This document shows, piece after piece, positions 17,890 through 27,985 of a DNA stretch of 61,944 bases (positions within the stretch are counted from its first letter, which is position 1; every line of letters begins with the position of its first letter). Under the pieces are notes generated by a model. The model saw nothing but the letters and a program-made list of their open reading frames with translations, was not told the DNA's origin and did not search any database. The stretch is taken from the NCBI GenBank assembly GCA_002067405.1, contig MVRP01000005.1, positions 1 through 61,944 on the forward strand, in the 5' to 3' direction. A program made the position numbers and the translations under genes. This DNA comes from Syntrophorhabdaceae bacterium PtaU1.Bin034 (GTDB lineage: Bacteria > Desulfobacterota_G > Syntrophorhabdia > Syntrophorhabdales > WCHB1-27).

Positions 17890-18567
17890 CTACGGAAATG
17901 TTTCTCTAAACCGGGACTCACGTTCGATTTCCCGGATCTTTCTCGAAAGTGCGTGCTCGAGAGGTCTGCTCACGTTTACAAACTCAACCGATGCAAATCC
18001 AAGCTCACTCCTAAAACGTTCGTTGTCTCCTTCCCATGTTCTCAGGAGCATGGACTCGATTTGGTAGGTCGTTTCGTCGATTTCGATTCGGACCATCAGC
18101 GCGGAATCCGGTTGAAGCCGAAGGGTTCCGGGATAGCTGAATTTTGCCCCTCCAAGTGAGATATCCAGGACATTCACCCTTTGTCCCTGAACGTACATCT
18201 CGAGACCGCTTTTGCCCGTCGGCGCCACACGGTAAAACATTCTGATGCTATAAGGCGCAGGCAGGGCCTTTCCGGAAGCTACAAGCGCCTTTACCTGTTG
18301 TCCGGAAGCCAGGTTGTAGTCGATAAGCTCTTTCAGCTTTGCGGGAAACCCGTAACGAACCATTTCATCTTTCTGTTTCACCAGATAGGTGATGATAATT
18401 TCCTTGTCAATCATCGATTTCGAAATAGGTGGCTCCGTTTGAGCGAGGATTATAGTGTCATCGACCACATCATAAACCATTGAATTCTTGACGCGGATCT
18501 TTTCTCTTACCAGGTCTATTTCCGTAACGATCTTCGCGGTGAGTCCGGGCCTAATGTTCTTCATCAT
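17890..18567 (-). CDS. PilZ-domain protein (probable c-di-GMP receptor, YcgR-like)
   Basis: The 225-residue protein has an N-terminal beta-rich domain (about 1-90) resembling the YcgR N-domain and a C-terminal PilZ domain (about 105-215). In the PilZ part, SIRMFYRV supplies the arginine region and NVLDISLGGAKF matches the D/NxSxxG c-di-GMP-binding motif. The canonical RxxxR pair is only approximate (R-MFY-R), so binding is likely but not certain. It may modulate pili, adhesion or motility, and the window also carries pilB- and pilC-like genes. It stands alone between the peptide-binding protein and coaX, with a weak start region. Confidence 0.8.
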   Translation of the reverse strand: MMKNIRPGLTAKIVTEIDLVREKIRVKNSMVYDVVDDTIILAQTEPPISKSMIDKEIIITYLVKQKDEMVRYGFPAKLKELIDYNLASGQQVKALVASGKALPAPYSIRMFYRVAPTGKSGLEMYVQGQRVNVLDISLGGAKFSYPGTLRLQPDSALMVRIEIDETTYQIESMLLRTWEGDNERFRSELGFASVEFVNVSRPLEHALSRKIREIERESRFRETFP

Positions 18568-18650
18568 AATAATATGTCATCGGCAGAAAGGAAGCTGAAA
18601 TTAAGAAGAGGTTTCAAACGCTAAACCTGGGCGCGTCTTCCGGGACCGGG

Positions 18651-19433
18651 CTATCTGAGTTTGTGATGATCCCTGTTCTTCTCGTGCAGTATTTTCAGCC
18701 CCTTCAGCGTGAGGAACTCGTCCACTTCGTCGAGTGTCTGCGATTCGGCATAGACAAGGTTCGCGAGACCGCCTGTGGCTATTACATGGGGATCTGTTTT
18801 GACCGCCTCCTTCATCCTTGCGACGATGCCGTCCACGAGACTGACATAGCCGAATATGATCCCTGATTGCATGGCGTTAATGGTGTTTTTGCCGATGATC
18901 TCTTTCGGCTTTACCAGTTCAACGCGAGGGAGCTTTGACGCCCGTTCGAAGAGCGCTTCAAGAGAGATCATCATGCCGGGAGCGATCGCTCCTCCCACGT
19001 ATTCACCTTTGGGCGTCACGTAGTCGAATGTCGTTGCGGTTCCGAAATCCACAATGATGAGGGCTTTCTTGTGTTTCTCGTATCCCGCGACTGCGTTCAC
19101 GATGCGGTCCGCTCCGACCTCCTGGGGGTTTTCGTACAAGATGGGCATGCCCGTCTTGATACCGGGCTCGACGACCAGCGCCTCGATACCGACGTGTTTG
19201 CGGCAAATCCTCTCAAATGGAAAAAGAAGGGGCGGCACTACACAGGATATTATGGCGCTTTTTATGTCCGACAGCCTTATCTTTTCAAAATGGAGAAGGC
19301 TGTTGAGCAGGATTGCGTATTCATCGGCCGTCTTGTTGAGAACGCTGCTCAGCCGCCAGTGATTGACCAGGATATCGTTCCTGTAAACACCGAAAACTAT
19401 ATTCGTATTTCCTATATCGATAACCAGTAACAT
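18651..19433 (-). CDS. coaX: Type III pantothenate kinase
   Basis: CoaX phosphorylates pantothenate, the first committed step of coenzyme A synthesis. The 260-residue protein shows the ASKHA-type phosphate motif DIGNTN (residues 5-10), the pantothenate-site region [15 protein letters not shown] near 100, [10 protein letters not shown] near 123 and GGAIAPG near 142. Length is typical. I chose the ATG at 19433 because the sequence [11 protein letters not shown] fits the family start. A start at 19448 is possible but would overlap birA and sit too close to its ribosome binding site. It follows birA by one base, as in many bacteria, and forms a fusA-birA-coaX operon. Confidence 0.94.
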   Translation of the reverse strand: MLLVIDIGNTNIVFGVYRNDILVNHWRLSSVLNKTADEYAILLNSLLHFEKIRLSDIKSAIISCVVPPLLFPFERICRKHVGIEALVVEPGIKTGMPILYENPQEVGADRIVNAVAGYEKHKKALIIVDFGTATTFDYVTPKGEYVGGAIAPGMMISLEALFERASKLPRVELVKPKEIIGKNTINAMQSGIIFGYVSLVDGIVARMKEAVKTDPHVIATGGLANLVYAESQTLDEVDEFLTLKGLKILHEKNRDHHKLR

Positions 19434-19434
19434 A

Positions 19435-20397
19435 TCAGACACTCGCATCTCCCGCGATTACCCGCGCAACCTTTCCGTTCTCTTCGAGCAATACGGCCCC
19501 ATCCTCGTCGATGCCGTGCGAAATGCCTCTATAGGTCCTGTCTGTCTGTACGATTTCCATATAAGTGCCCTTCGTTCTCGCCCGCTCTTCCCACAGGCGG
19601 CAGATTTCGCTCATTCCCTCTTGCCTCCCAATCTCGTAATATCTTTCAAGATTGCCCAATAGGATGCCACAAATCCGTGTCCTTTCAAAGCGCTTTTTCG
19701 TTTCCATGAGAAGAGAGGTTGCTCTGTCCGCTATCTCCGGGTCCATGTCCTCTTTTTCCATGTTCACATTCAAGCCTATTCCTATTACGACGAACCTGAC
19801 CCGGTCGGCCTCAGTGGAGAGTTCGATAAGGGTGCCGCAGATCTTTTTCCCCTGGATCAATACATCGTTGGGCCACTTGAGCCGTGGCTCTGCGCCTGCT
19901 GCCTTGACGGTGTCGAAAGCGGCAAGAGAGGATATAAAGGTGAGGGGGTAAACCCGTGACGGATGCAGTTCCGGTCTCAGAACGACCGAAAGGTAAAGGT
20001 TCCTGGCGTAAGGGGAATGCCATTTCCTTTGCAGCCTGCCCCGTCCGGCACTTTGTGTCTCTGCAATCACGCACGTCCCCTCCTTGCAGCCGCCGAGGGC
20101 GAGCTTGAAAGCAAGGACATTGGTCGAATCGACAGAATCCTTGTATACGATCTCTCTTCCGATGAACCGGGTGCTCAGGATGGGCTCTATTTGCCACGGA
20201 AAAAGCCGGTCAGGCGTGAATCTGAGCCGGTAGCCCTTGCCTTTCAGCTTGTCGAAAACATATCCCATTTCCTCCAGTTGCTTGAGGTACTTCCATACTG
20301 CCGTGCGTGTAATCTGCAACTGCGAAGCAATAGAGGTGCCTGAGACGTATCCGGACCGGTCCTGCAGGAACCCGAGGATCTCCCTGGTCCTATTCAT
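19435..20397 (-). CDS. birA: Biotin-protein ligase and biotin operon repressor
   Basis: BirA attaches biotin to carboxylase carrier proteins and, with its N-terminal helix-turn-helix, can repress biotin genes. The 320-residue protein has the winged-helix domain (about 1-60, [18 protein letters not shown]), the biotin/ATP loop GRGRLQRKW near residue 125, and [18 protein letters not shown] near 185. The ATG at 20397 overlaps the end of fusA by eight bases (ATGAATAG), indicating coupled translation. A longer frame upstream is only the shadow of fusA. BioD, which makes the biotin precursor, is encoded in this window at 43.5 kb. Confidence 0.93.
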   Translation of the reverse strand: MNRTREILGFLQDRSGYVSGTSIASQLQITRTAVWKYLKQLEEMGYVFDKLKGKGYRLRFTPDRLFPWQIEPILSTRFIGREIVYKDSVDSTNVLAFKLALGGCKEGTCVIAETQSAGRGRLQRKWHSPYARNLYLSVVLRPELHPSRVYPLTFISSLAAFDTVKAAGAEPRLKWPNDVLIQGKKICGTLIELSTEADRVRFVVIGIGLNVNMEKEDMDPEIADRATSLLMETKKRFERTRICGILLGNLERYYEIGRQEGMSEICRLWEERARTKGTYMEIVQTDRTYRGISHGIDEDGAVLLEENGKVARVIAGDASV

Positions 20398-22432
20398 TCT
20401 CGACTCTGTCATAGTGCGAGAAGTACATCGTGAAGGATCCCCGGCCTTGCGAAAGGGATCGAATATCCGTTGAATAGCCGAACATCTTCGTGAGGGGGGC
20501 GTGTGCCTGTATCTCGGTGATCCTGTCCTTTGCCGAGATATTGACGATCTGGCATTTTCTTGAATGAAGATCGGCAATAATCTCTCCCAGGAATTCGTTG
20601 GGGACCGTGACGGTGAGCGACATGATCGGGACCAGAAGGACCGGGCCCGCATCCTGGCATGCCTTCTTGAAGCCGTCGTAGGCCGCCATTTTCAACGTGA
20701 GCCTTGCGAAGTCGGGGTTGTTGAAGCTTGCCTTGAGAATCTCCACCCGAACGTCCGTGAGAGGAAAACCTTTGATGGCACCGATCTGACCTGCTTCACG
20801 GATACCCTCTTCAATAGGCGCAACAAAGGGGAATTCGGGCTCGGTTTCCAGGATTCGTGGAATAATTGCAATGCCTTCCCCCCTCTTGTTCGGAGAAAGG
20901 GCGAGGGCTACGGATCCTTTATAGGTTATGTTGTTGATCACTTTCTCGAATACATGCTCCACAGAGGCAGCGTGGTCGATGGTTTCCTTGTATACCACCT
21001 GGGGTTTGCCGACGTGGAGATCGATGCCGAATTCTTCCTTGATGCGCCGCGAAATAACATCCAGATGAAGCTCACCCATGCCGGAGATTACCGTCTGATA
21101 CGAATCTTCATCCGTTTTTACGACAAAAGTGGGATCTTCCTCAGTGATCCGTTGAAGCACCTGAAGGAGCTTCTCCTGGTCCACGTTGCGCCTTGGCTCA
21201 ACAGCAATGGAGATCACAGGCTGGTACATTCCGATAGGCTCGAGGACAATCGGTTTTGTCCTGACAAGTGTGTGCCCCGTAGACGTCTCCTTTAGCCCCA
21301 CGACACCCACGATCGCGCCTACTCTGGCTTCCTCGATCCTGTCCTTGTGGTTTGCGTGGATCCTGTAGATCCTTGATACTTTTTCCTTCTTGCCGAGATT
21401 GACGTTGTAAATTTCTTCCCCGACCGCAAGCTTCCCTGAATAAACCCGGATATAGACAAGTTTACGCCCTTCCTCCATGACCACCTTGAAGGCGAGGGCG
21501 CAAAGGTCCTCGTCGACACGGGCTTCCCTGTGCTCCGCCATTTCGGTTGCCGGGTTAATGCCTTCGACCGGAGGGACTTCGAGTGGAGAGGGAAGATAAT
21601 TGACGATGGCATCGAGGAGGGGCTGAATGCCCTTGTTCCTCAAAGCAGAGCCGCAGACTACGGGCACGCACTTGAGGGCAATGGTACCCTTCCTGATGGT
21701 CGCATGCACGAAGGCCTCGTCAATGGTGTCTCCTTCGAGATAGCGCTCCATGAAATCATCGTCCAGCAGCGAAAGCTTTTCCAGCAGCTTCTCGCGGTAT
21801 TCCCTGGCCACTTCTTCCGCTTCATGAGGGAGAGAAACGTCATGGAAGGTCGCACCGAGAGATTCCTCATCCCACACGATCCCCTTCATGGTGATCAGAT
21901 CCACTACACCGTAAAAGCCGTCCTCGATGCCGAGGGGTATCTGAAGCGGTATGGGATTAGTGCCCAGCTTGTCCGCCATCATCTCGACCACCCGGAAGAA
22001 GTCGGCGCCAAGCCTGTCCAGTTTGTTTATAAAAGCGAGTCGGGGAACACGATACTTGTCGGCCTGATGCCACACGGTCTCCGATTGGGGTTCCACTCCC
22101 TCGACCCCCGAGAACACCTCCACCATGCCATCAAGCACTCTCAGTGACCTCTCGACCTCGATGGTAAAGTCCACATGCCCCGGCGTGTCGATGATCTGTA
22201 TTTCGTGCTCGTTCCAATAGGAAGTGGTGACAGCCGAGGTGATAGTGATGCCACGCTCCTGCTCCTGGCGCAGATAATCCATCGTGGCAGTGCCTTCGTG
22301 TACCTCGCCCATTTTGTAGGTCTTACCGGTATAGTAAAGGATGCGCTCGGTGACGGTCGTCTTGCCCGCATCGATATGGGCTGCTATCCCGATATTCCTT
22401 ATACGCGATAATCGTTGGGTCTCCCGTTTCAT
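20390..22432 (-). CDS. fusA: Elongation factor G
   Basis: EF-G is the GTPase that drives ribosomal translocation (or recycling). All GTPase motifs are present: [27 protein letters not shown] and FINKLDRLG, followed by domains II to V. At 680 residues it is slightly short. It is away from any str operon (no rpsL, rpsG or tuf nearby) and sits with birA and coaX, so it may be a second EF-G copy; that is inference. A promoter (TTGACT-N17-CATATT) ends eight bases before the ATG and there is no ribosome binding site, so the mRNA may be leaderless. Confidence 0.93.
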   Translation of the reverse strand: MKRETQRLSRIRNIGIAAHIDAGKTTVTERILYYTGKTYKMGEVHEGTATMDYLRQEQERGITITSAVTTSYWNEHEIQIIDTPGHVDFTIEVERSLRVLDGMVEVFSGVEGVEPQSETVWHQADKYRVPRLAFINKLDRLGADFFRVVEMMADKLGTNPIPLQIPLGIEDGFYGVVDLITMKGIVWDEESLGATFHDVSLPHEAEEVAREYREKLLEKLSLLDDDFMERYLEGDTIDEAFVHATIRKGTIALKCVPVVCGSALRNKGIQPLLDAIVNYLPSPLEVPPVEGINPATEMAEHREARVDEDLCALAFKVVMEEGRKLVYIRVYSGKLAVGEEIYNVNLGKKEKVSRIYRIHANHKDRIEEARVGAIVGVVGLKETSTGHTLVRTKPIVLEPIGMYQPVISIAVEPRRNVDQEKLLQVLQRITEEDPTFVVKTDEDSYQTVISGMGELHLDVISRRIKEEFGIDLHVGKPQVVYKETIDHAASVEHVFEKVINNITYKGSVALALSPNKRGEGIAIIPRILETEPEFPFVAPIEEGIREAGQIGAIKGFPLTDVRVEILKASFNNPDFARLTLKMAAYDGFKKACQDAGPVLLVPIMSLTVTVPNEFLGEIIADLHSRKCQIVNISAKDRITEIQAHAPLTKMFGYSTDIRSLSQGRGSFTMYFSHYDRVENE

Positions 22433-22440
22433 CGGTAAAG

Positions 22441-22469
22441 AATATGACCAATAATAGGCGAAAAGTCAA
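22441..22469 (-). promoter_or_regulatory. Promoter of fusA-birA-coaX
   Basis: On the minus strand TTGACT (22464-22469) is followed after 17 bases by CATATT (22441-22446). The start codon of fusA begins eight bases after the -10 box, so the predicted 5' leader is one or two bases. Confidence 0.6.
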
Positions 22470-22512
22470 TAACTAACGGACAAATCGGGCATTTTCGCGG
22501 TATGGAGGGACG

Positions 22513-22548
22513 GCTTTTGCCCCTTCCGGACTCGGAAGGAACAAAAGC
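22513..22548. promoter_or_regulatory. Inverted repeat in the divergent fusA/moxR region
   Basis: GCTTTTG (22513-22519) pairs with CAAAAGC (22542-22548), and inside CCTTCCG (22522-22528) pairs with CGGAAGG (22533-22539) around a GACT loop. The two arms are separated by a symmetrical two-base internal loop. No U-tract follows, so it looks more like an operator or a structural dyad than a terminator. Confidence 0.4.
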
Positions 22549-22619
22549 GATTGTATCCAAAATCAGAGAGCAGCGGCCCTGGGGAAAGTGACTAAAATCA
22601 TTGATGGTTTGGCCTTGAG

Positions 22620-22648
22620 TTGACAAGGGATGGGTCCAGAAATATAAT
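22620..22648 (+). promoter_or_regulatory. Exact-consensus sigma-70 promoter
   Basis: TTGACA (22620-22625), a 17-base spacer and TATAAT (22643-22648) match the consensus at all twelve positions. It drives the MoxR/VWA pair, whose first codon is 40 bases downstream. Confidence 0.88.
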
Positions 22649-22688
22649 AGTAGTGAATTTTTCCCAATAAAGAAGGGGGTTCACGGAA

Positions 22689-23540
22689 ATGAACAAGATG
22701 AAACTGGGATATCAGGGCAGTAGTGATTATATAGCTTCAAAACCTTTGATGGAGATTGTCAATGTTTCAATTATACTCGGCAAGCCGCTTGTAATAAAAG
22801 GCGAGCCGGGAACAGGGAAAACCCTTCTTGCTCACAGCATTGCAACGGCATTAAACAAGAAGCTGCTTATCTGGCACATCAAGTCGACTACAAAGGCAAA
22901 AGACGGTCTTTATGTATACGATACCGTACAGAGATTGAACGACGCCCGCTTTAAGGACAGGGATATTTCGGATATCAGGCAGTATATTAAACTTGGTAAA
23001 CTGGGCCAGGCTTTCACGTCGGACGAACAGGTAGTGCTCCTCATTGATGAGATCGACAAGGCGGACATCGAGTTCCCGAACGACCTTCTTAACGAACTTG
23101 ACGAAATGTCCTTTCATATTCATGAGCTCGACGAAGAGGTCAAAACAAAACACCGGCCGATTGTCGTCATTACCAGCAACTCCGAAAAAGAGCTCCCGGA
23201 CGCCTTCCTGCGACGTTGTGTGTTCTACTACATCGAATTCCCTGACGAAGAGATGATGGCAAGGATTGTGGACGTGCATTATCCGGACATCGAGGAGAAG
23301 CTCGTGCGGGAGGCGATCAAAAAGTTTTACTGGATCAGGGAGATTGACGGTCTGCGCAAAAGGCCGTCGACAAGCGAACTGCTCGATTGGATAAAAGCCC
23401 TCACCATGGGAGGACTTGACCTCGAGAAAATTACCTCGGAAGTGCCTTTCCTCGGCACGCTCATCAAAAGTGAACAGGATACGGAGAGGGTCGCGAAAGT
23501 GTCGCAATCTCACGGGCCATTCGGTTTTCGGAGAAGGTAA
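22689..23540 (+). CDS. MoxR-type AAA+ ATPase
   Basis: The 283-residue protein is a MoxR-family AAA+ ATPase with Walker A GEPGTGKT (residues 38-45), Walker B LLIDEIDKAD near 118 and the sensor region SNSEKELPDAFLRRC near 163. MoxR proteins act as chaperones that assemble or activate protein complexes together with VWA-domain partners. Here the next gene, six bases downstream, is exactly such a VWA partner. It is driven by a full-consensus promoter. Its target complex is not visible: no coxL-, nor- or methanol dehydrogenase-type gene is nearby. A second ATG at codon 4 is an alternative start. Confidence 0.9.
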   Translation: MNKMKLGYQGSSDYIASKPLMEIVNVSIILGKPLVIKGEPGTGKTLLAHSIATALNKKLLIWHIKSTTKAKDGLYVYDTVQRLNDARFKDRDISDIRQYIKLGKLGQAFTSDEQVVLLIDEIDKADIEFPNDLLNELDEMSFHIHELDEEVKTKHRPIVVITSNSEKELPDAFLRRCVFYYIEFPDEEMMARIVDVHYPDIEEKLVREAIKKFYWIREIDGLRKRPSTSELLDWIKALTMGGLDLEKITSEVPFLGTLIKSEQDTERVAKVSQSHGPFGFRRR

Positions 23541-23546
23541 TCCCCG

Positions 23547-24761
23547 ATGTTCATCGATTTTTTCTTTCTTCTGCGCAGAAAGGGCGTCCCCGTGTCCGTC
23601 ACGGAATGGATGGCGTTCACGGAGGCCCTTTACGGCGGCTTCATGGAATCGAGTCTCAATCATCTTTACTATATCGGACGCGCGTTTCTCGTAAAAAGTG
23701 AAGCGTACTACGATATGTTCGACCTCGCATTTCAGGAGTATTTCGGGGGCATCGCTACCGAACCCCTGGAACTGGAAAAAGTGATGGAGTGGCTGAAGAA
23801 CCCGATCAATAAACTCCCCAGTCTCACCCCCGAGGAGCTGGAAGAGCTGAAAAAGCAATTGGAGGAGATGAAGCAGAAATACGACCTCGAAGAGATGATG
23901 CGCATGTTCCGCGAGCGCCTGAAAGAGCAGAAGGAGAGACATGACGGCGGAAGCAAGTGGATAGGCACGGGAGGCAGGTCGCCTTTCGGGGCATACGGAT
24001 ACTATCCCGGAGGTATCAGGGTTGGCGGCGAAGGATGGATGGGTTCCGCGGCGAAGGTGGCTGAAGAGAGGAGATTCAAAAGTTACCGGAACGATATCAT
24101 TCTCGACGTGAGACAAACCAAGGTGGCCCTCAAGAAGCTCAGGGAGTTGAAACGGGAGGGCGTGAGCGAAGAGCTCGATGTTGATATGACAATCGATAAG
24201 ACCGCAAAGGAAGGCGGGGAAATAGAACTTGTCTTTGCGCCTTCGAGGGAGAACAGCATCAGGCTTCTCCTGCTCATGGATACGGGCGGTTCCATGTCCC
24301 CCTATGCGCACCTTTGCAACAGGCTCTTCTCAGCGGCGACCCAGGTAGAGCACTTCAAGGATTTTCAGCACTTTTTTTTCCACAACTGCATCTATCAGGA
24401 TGTGTACCAGGACATGTGGAACGTGAAGGCTGTCCCCACGGAAAAGCTCTTCTCCAACTATCATCGCGGCTACAAGGTGATCCTTGTGGGCGATGCACGG
24501 ATGGCTTACTCGGAACTGTTTGAGAAATATGGATGCATCGATTACTATTACTCGAACGAGATTCCGGGCATAGAGTGGATGCAGAGGATAAGGGACAATT
24601 ACCCCTTCTCTGTGTGGCTCAATCCCACACCCAAAGAATACTGGCGGCATGGCACGGTTGACGCGATTCGCAAAATCTTTCCTATGTTTGAGCTCACGCT
24701 GGATGGATTGAAAGATGCCATAAAGGCCCTTACGCGCAAAGTCCAGCGGCCTGCAGCATAA
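23547..24761 (+). CDS. VWA-domain protein, CoxE-like partner of MoxR
   Basis: This 404-residue protein has an N-terminal helical domain, a glutamate/lysine-rich coiled-coil-like stretch (about 90-135) and a C-terminal von Willebrand A domain. The metal-site motif reads MDTGGSMS (near residue 248) in place of the usual DxSxS, with Gly in the middle. A glycine-rich GTGGRSPFGAYGYYPGG segment lies in the linker near residue 140. The CoxE/YehL-like layout and the tight spacing behind the AAA+ gene support a MoxR/VWA chaperone pair. The substrate is unknown. Confidence 0.87.
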   Translation: MFIDFFFLLRRKGVPVSVTEWMAFTEALYGGFMESSLNHLYYIGRAFLVKSEAYYDMFDLAFQEYFGGIATEPLELEKVMEWLKNPINKLPSLTPEELEELKKQLEEMKQKYDLEEMMRMFRERLKEQKERHDGGSKWIGTGGRSPFGAYGYYPGGIRVGGEGWMGSAAKVAEERRFKSYRNDIILDVRQTKVALKKLRELKREGVSEELDVDMTIDKTAKEGGEIELVFAPSRENSIRLLLLMDTGGSMSPYAHLCNRLFSAATQVEHFKDFQHFFFHNCIYQDVYQDMWNVKAVPTEKLFSNYHRGYKVILVGDARMAYSELFEKYGCIDYYYSNEIPGIEWMQRIRDNYPFSVWLNPTPKEYWRHGTVDAIRKIFPMFELTLDGLKDAIKALTRKVQRPAA

Positions 24762-24842
24762 GCAACAAGAAAACCCCGACAGCCATACCTTTCTCTTCAT
24801 GGCCTTTTAAGCTTTTGCGCGCCGGAATTACCATTTCCTTTT

Positions 24843-25643
24843 TTGGCCGATATAAATTATAATGTGCTTGCTTTGATTCAGAAAGTCCTTTATTACCTTT
24901 ACGAAAGACGTCTTTCCCGCAAAATCAAGAAGGGCTTCATACCTACGCACCTTGGTCTGATTCTTGACGGAAACAGGAGATATGCCAGGGAAATGGGTTT
25001 TGACGACGTGGCCGTCGGGCACCGTGAAGGAGCGCGGAGGCTTGACGACGTTCTCCAGTGGTGCGCGGAGCTGAACATCAGGATAGTCACTGTCTGGGTT
25101 TTATCCCCGGACAATTGTCAGAGAAACAGGCAGGAAGTGGAAGCCTTGTTTGACGTCATCCAGGACAAGATGGAGGATCTTCCCCGCAACCAGGTGGTGG
25201 TGAAGAACAAGTTCAGAATAACGGCTTTTGGCAATCTCGACATCCTGCCTCCCGGCCTTCGGGAGGCAATAAGGCAGTGCGAGGAATCGACACGCGGCTA
25301 CGACCGACACATGCTCAACATTGCTGTCGGCTATGGAGGCAGGGAGGAGATCGTGGAAGCGGCAAAGAAGGCGCTCGGGGAAAAGAAAGCGTCTTCTGTT
25401 GAAGAATTGATAAACTCCCTCACAGTAGATGATATTGCAAACCATCTCTATACCTGCGGTATTCCCGATCCCGATCTTATCATCAGGACAAGCGGTGAGG
25501 TTCGGTTAAGTGGGTTCCTGCTCTGGCAAAGCGCGTATAGCGAATTCTATTTCTGCGACGCTTTGTGGCCTTTGTTCAGAAAAGTGGACTTCCTGAGGGC
25601 GATTCGCAGCTACCAGCACAGAAATCGGAGGTTTGGGAAATGA
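24843..25643 (+). CDS. cis-Prenyltransferase, undecaprenyl diphosphate synthase family
   Basis: The 266-residue frame carries the cis-prenyltransferase signatures: GLILDGNRRYAREMG (catalytic Asp) near residue 40, TVWVLSPDN near 87, and the C-terminal RTSGEVRLSGFLLWQSAYSEFYF region, cited here by its key residues R-TSGE-R and WQ-YSE. These enzymes chain isoprenyl units into polyprenyl diphosphates for envelope synthesis. It is not beside frr, cdsA or dxr, so it may be a second isoform. The start is unclear: the TTG at 24843 has no ribosome binding site, and TATAAT at 24858-24863 suggests transcription from about 24870 and a later start. It overlaps the next gene by four bases. Confidence 0.85.
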   Translation: MADINYNVLALIQKVLYYLYERRLSRKIKKGFIPTHLGLILDGNRRYAREMGFDDVAVGHREGARRLDDVLQWCAELNIRIVTVWVLSPDNCQRNRQEVEALFDVIQDKMEDLPRNQVVVKNKFRITAFGNLDILPPGLREAIRQCEESTRGYDRHMLNIAVGYGGREEIVEAAKKALGEKKASSVEELINSLTVDDIANHLYTCGIPDPDLIIRTSGEVRLSGFLLWQSAYSEFYFCDALWPLFRKVDFLRAIRSYQHRNRRFGK

Positions 25644-27904
25644 ATTCTGCTGGCGGAGTCGGTGGCACAGATCTCCACGGTAAGACAGGAAGAATGAATT
25701 CTCTCGAAGCGGAAATCAGGCACTTGAAGCGGACAAGCCATTTCGGGGAACTGAGCCACGAGGATTTGATGGCGCTTGCTGCGAGGTTACAAAAGAAAAC
25801 ATACCCGGCGAATACGTTTATATTCAGGGAAGGCGCTCCTGCCGACCTTGTGCTTGTGATTAAAGAGGGCGAGGTCGAGATAAGGAAAAAGATGCAGTCG
25901 ACTGACGGGGAACAGACACTTACCGTACTGCGAGAGGGCGGCTGCTTCTGTGAAACACCCCTTTTGACCAGAAGACCGGCCTGTGCGGTAACAGCGGTCG
26001 CCACCTCGGCAACAGAAGCCTACATACTGGAGAAGAAGGACATACAGGACCTTATGAAGGAAAGTATGTCCATTTCGATTTCTCTTGGCAGGCTTGCCAA
26101 TCGTCCCATCGAAGCAGGCAAGCCGAACGGGGCTCCGATGGAAACGGTTTCGGCTTCCCGGCAGGCTTCGAGCCTTGAGACGGAATTGAAGAAGACCGCT
26201 GACCTCCTCTCTCTGCAAGATCTCGATCTGCAGACCGATTTGCTTGCCCTTATCCCCCGGCGCGTCATCATGGAACACAAGATGCTTCCCATCGCCCTTT
26301 CCAATCATCGCCTTACCCTCGCGATGGTCAATCCGCGCAATCTGCTGGCCTTTGACGAGGTAAAGAAGTACATCAAAGGGGCGGCTATCGATACGGTACT
26401 CATGACGGAAGACGACTTTGAGATGTTCATGAAGAACACCTATCCCAAGCTCATGCTGCTGCCGGAGAGCGAAAGCAAGGGTGTCACCCCATCGCACGCC
26501 CAGCCAAAGGGCAAAAGCCCCTTTGCGAGCAAAGACTCAATGGGGGGCAAAGACCCCTTTCGCAGCAAAGATCCCCTTGCCATGAAGGATCCTTTCGCCA
26601 ACAAAGATCCTTTAATGGGCAAAGACTCCTTCGGAACAAAAGACACGTCCGGTATGATGGATCCTTCTTTGGACCTCATGAAGGATATTGAATTGATTGA
26701 GGAAAGGGACGACGGAAGCGGGATAACCGAGCTTGAAAAGGAAGCGGGCAACGCGCCCATAATCCGGCTTGCGAACAATATTATTGCCCTTGCGTTGAAA
26801 AGGGAAGCGAGTGATATCCATCTCGAACCCGGGGAAAAAGGGTTGAGAGTCCGTTATCGAGTTGATGGTATGCTCCGGGTGGAGCAGGTTTTGCCCAAGA
26901 AAGTGCTTCTTCCTCTAGTCAGCAGGTTCAAGATTATCTCCCGCCTGGACATCACGGAGCGGAGGGTGCCTCAAGATGGAAGGATCAGTCTCAAAGTAGC
27001 GGGTAGGACCATTGATTTCAGAGTTTCAACCATTCCTTCAAAATACGGGGAAAAGATAGTTGTCAGGATTCTCGATAAGGAAGCTCAGGTGTTCGGGCTA
27101 GACAGGTTGATCACAAACCAATCGATTTTGGCCCTTATGCGGCAGATGATCAAGAAGCCCTACGGCATAATTTACGTAACAGGGCCGACAGGATCGGGAA
27201 AGACAACGACCCTCTATAGCGCATTGGCAGAGTTGAATAAACCGGATGTGAACATATCGACCGTTGAAGACCCGATTGAATATGACCTTGCCGGTGTCAA
27301 TCAGGTTCAGGTAAATCCCGACATCGGCCTTGATTTTGCCCGGGTCCTCCGGGCATTTCTTCGGCAAGACCCCGACATCATACTTGTCGGCGAAACGAGG
27401 GATAGGGAAACGGCAAAGATCGCCGTCGAGGCCGCCCTTACAGGTCACCTCGTTTTCACTACTCTCCACACAAATGACGCCCCCTCGACCTTCATCAGGC
27501 TGACCGAAATGGGTATTGAACCGTTCCTCATCTCAACATCAATAATCGGCATTGTGGCTCAACGGCTTGTTCGCAAAATCTGTCCTAAATGCCGTGAGGC
27601 GTACGAACTTGACGAAGAGGCGGGTCGTTATCTGGGGTTGGGGGCGGGCACGACCGTTTACAGGGGTACCGGCTGTGATGCGTGCAATCAGTCGGGATAC
27701 AAGGGCAGGGTAGGCGTGTACGAGGTTCTCCTGGCGAACGAGGAACTTAGACACATGATAGCCCACGGCACAAGTGCAGAGCAAATCAGGGAAAAGGCGA
27801 TAAAATCGGGAATGATAACGCTCAAGGACTATGCCCTGATGCTTTTGAGAGATGGCGCTACTTCCGTCGATGAGGTGCTCCGGACGGTCACCATCGAAGT
27901 GTAA
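25640..27904 (+). CDS. PilB/GspE-type secretion ATPase with N-terminal cNMP-like domain
   Basis: The 754-residue ATPase would power type IV pilus or type II secretion assembly at the inner membrane. It begins with a cyclic-nucleotide-binding-like domain (about 25-150), then a GspE N-domain (about 180-265), then seven hexapeptide repeats of the type KDPFxx/KDPLxx (298-339), then the ATPase core. That core has Walker A GPTGSGKTTT near 514, the Walker B-side motif LVGETRDRETA near 581, and a tetracysteine zinc site (CPKC near 648, CDAC near 678). The ATG at 25640 overlaps the preceding stop (ATGA) and follows GGAGG. A GspF/PilC-type partner lies at 35.7 kb, separated from it. The cNMP fusion and the repeat linker are unusual. 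Confidence 0.9.
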   Translation: MNSAGGVGGTDLHGKTGRMNSLEAEIRHLKRTSHFGELSHEDLMALAARLQKKTYPANTFIFREGAPADLVLVIKEGEVEIRKKMQSTDGEQTLTVLREGGCFCETPLLTRRPACAVTAVATSATEAYILEKKDIQDLMKESMSISISLGRLANRPIEAGKPNGAPMETVSASRQASSLETELKKTADLLSLQDLDLQTDLLALIPRRVIMEHKMLPIALSNHRLTLAMVNPRNLLAFDEVKKYIKGAAIDTVLMTEDDFEMFMKNTYPKLMLLPESESKGVTPSHAQPKGKSPFASKDSMGGKDPFRSKDPLAMKDPFANKDPLMGKDSFGTKDTSGMMDPSLDLMKDIELIEERDDGSGITELEKEAGNAPIIRLANNIIALALKREASDIHLEPGEKGLRVRYRVDGMLRVEQVLPKKVLLPLVSRFKIISRLDITERRVPQDGRISLKVAGRTIDFRVSTIPSKYGEKIVVRILDKEAQVFGLDRLITNQSILALMRQMIKKPYGIIYVTGPTGSGKTTTLYSALAELNKPDVNISTVEDPIEYDLAGVNQVQVNPDIGLDFARVLRAFLRQDPDIILVGETRDRETAKIAVEAALTGHLVFTTLHTNDAPSTFIRLTEMGIEPFLISTSIIGIVAQRLVRKICPKCREAYELDEEAGRYLGLGAGTTVYRGTGCDACNQSGYKGRVGVYEVLLANEELRHMIAHGTSAEQIREKAIKSGMITLKDYALMLLRDGATSVDEVLRTVTIEV

Positions 27905-27985
27905 TGCATATTGCTTATTGGATATCGAGAGAGAAAAGCGCCTTGCGGAATAGCTCGATGCTTTTATCTCTTTTCGAAAGCGCTG

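Noticed and set aside
22851..24311. Long minus-strand open frame (486 codons) across from the MoxR/VWA genes
   Set aside because: It spans two real genes on the opposite strand, one with Walker motifs; the predicted protein is His/Phe-rich and lacks any domain.
27905..27985. Bidirectional terminator between pilB-like and tolA-like genes
   Set aside because: Repeated GCGCCTTGCGG strings and T-rich stretches are present, but no stem with a following U-tract could be built.
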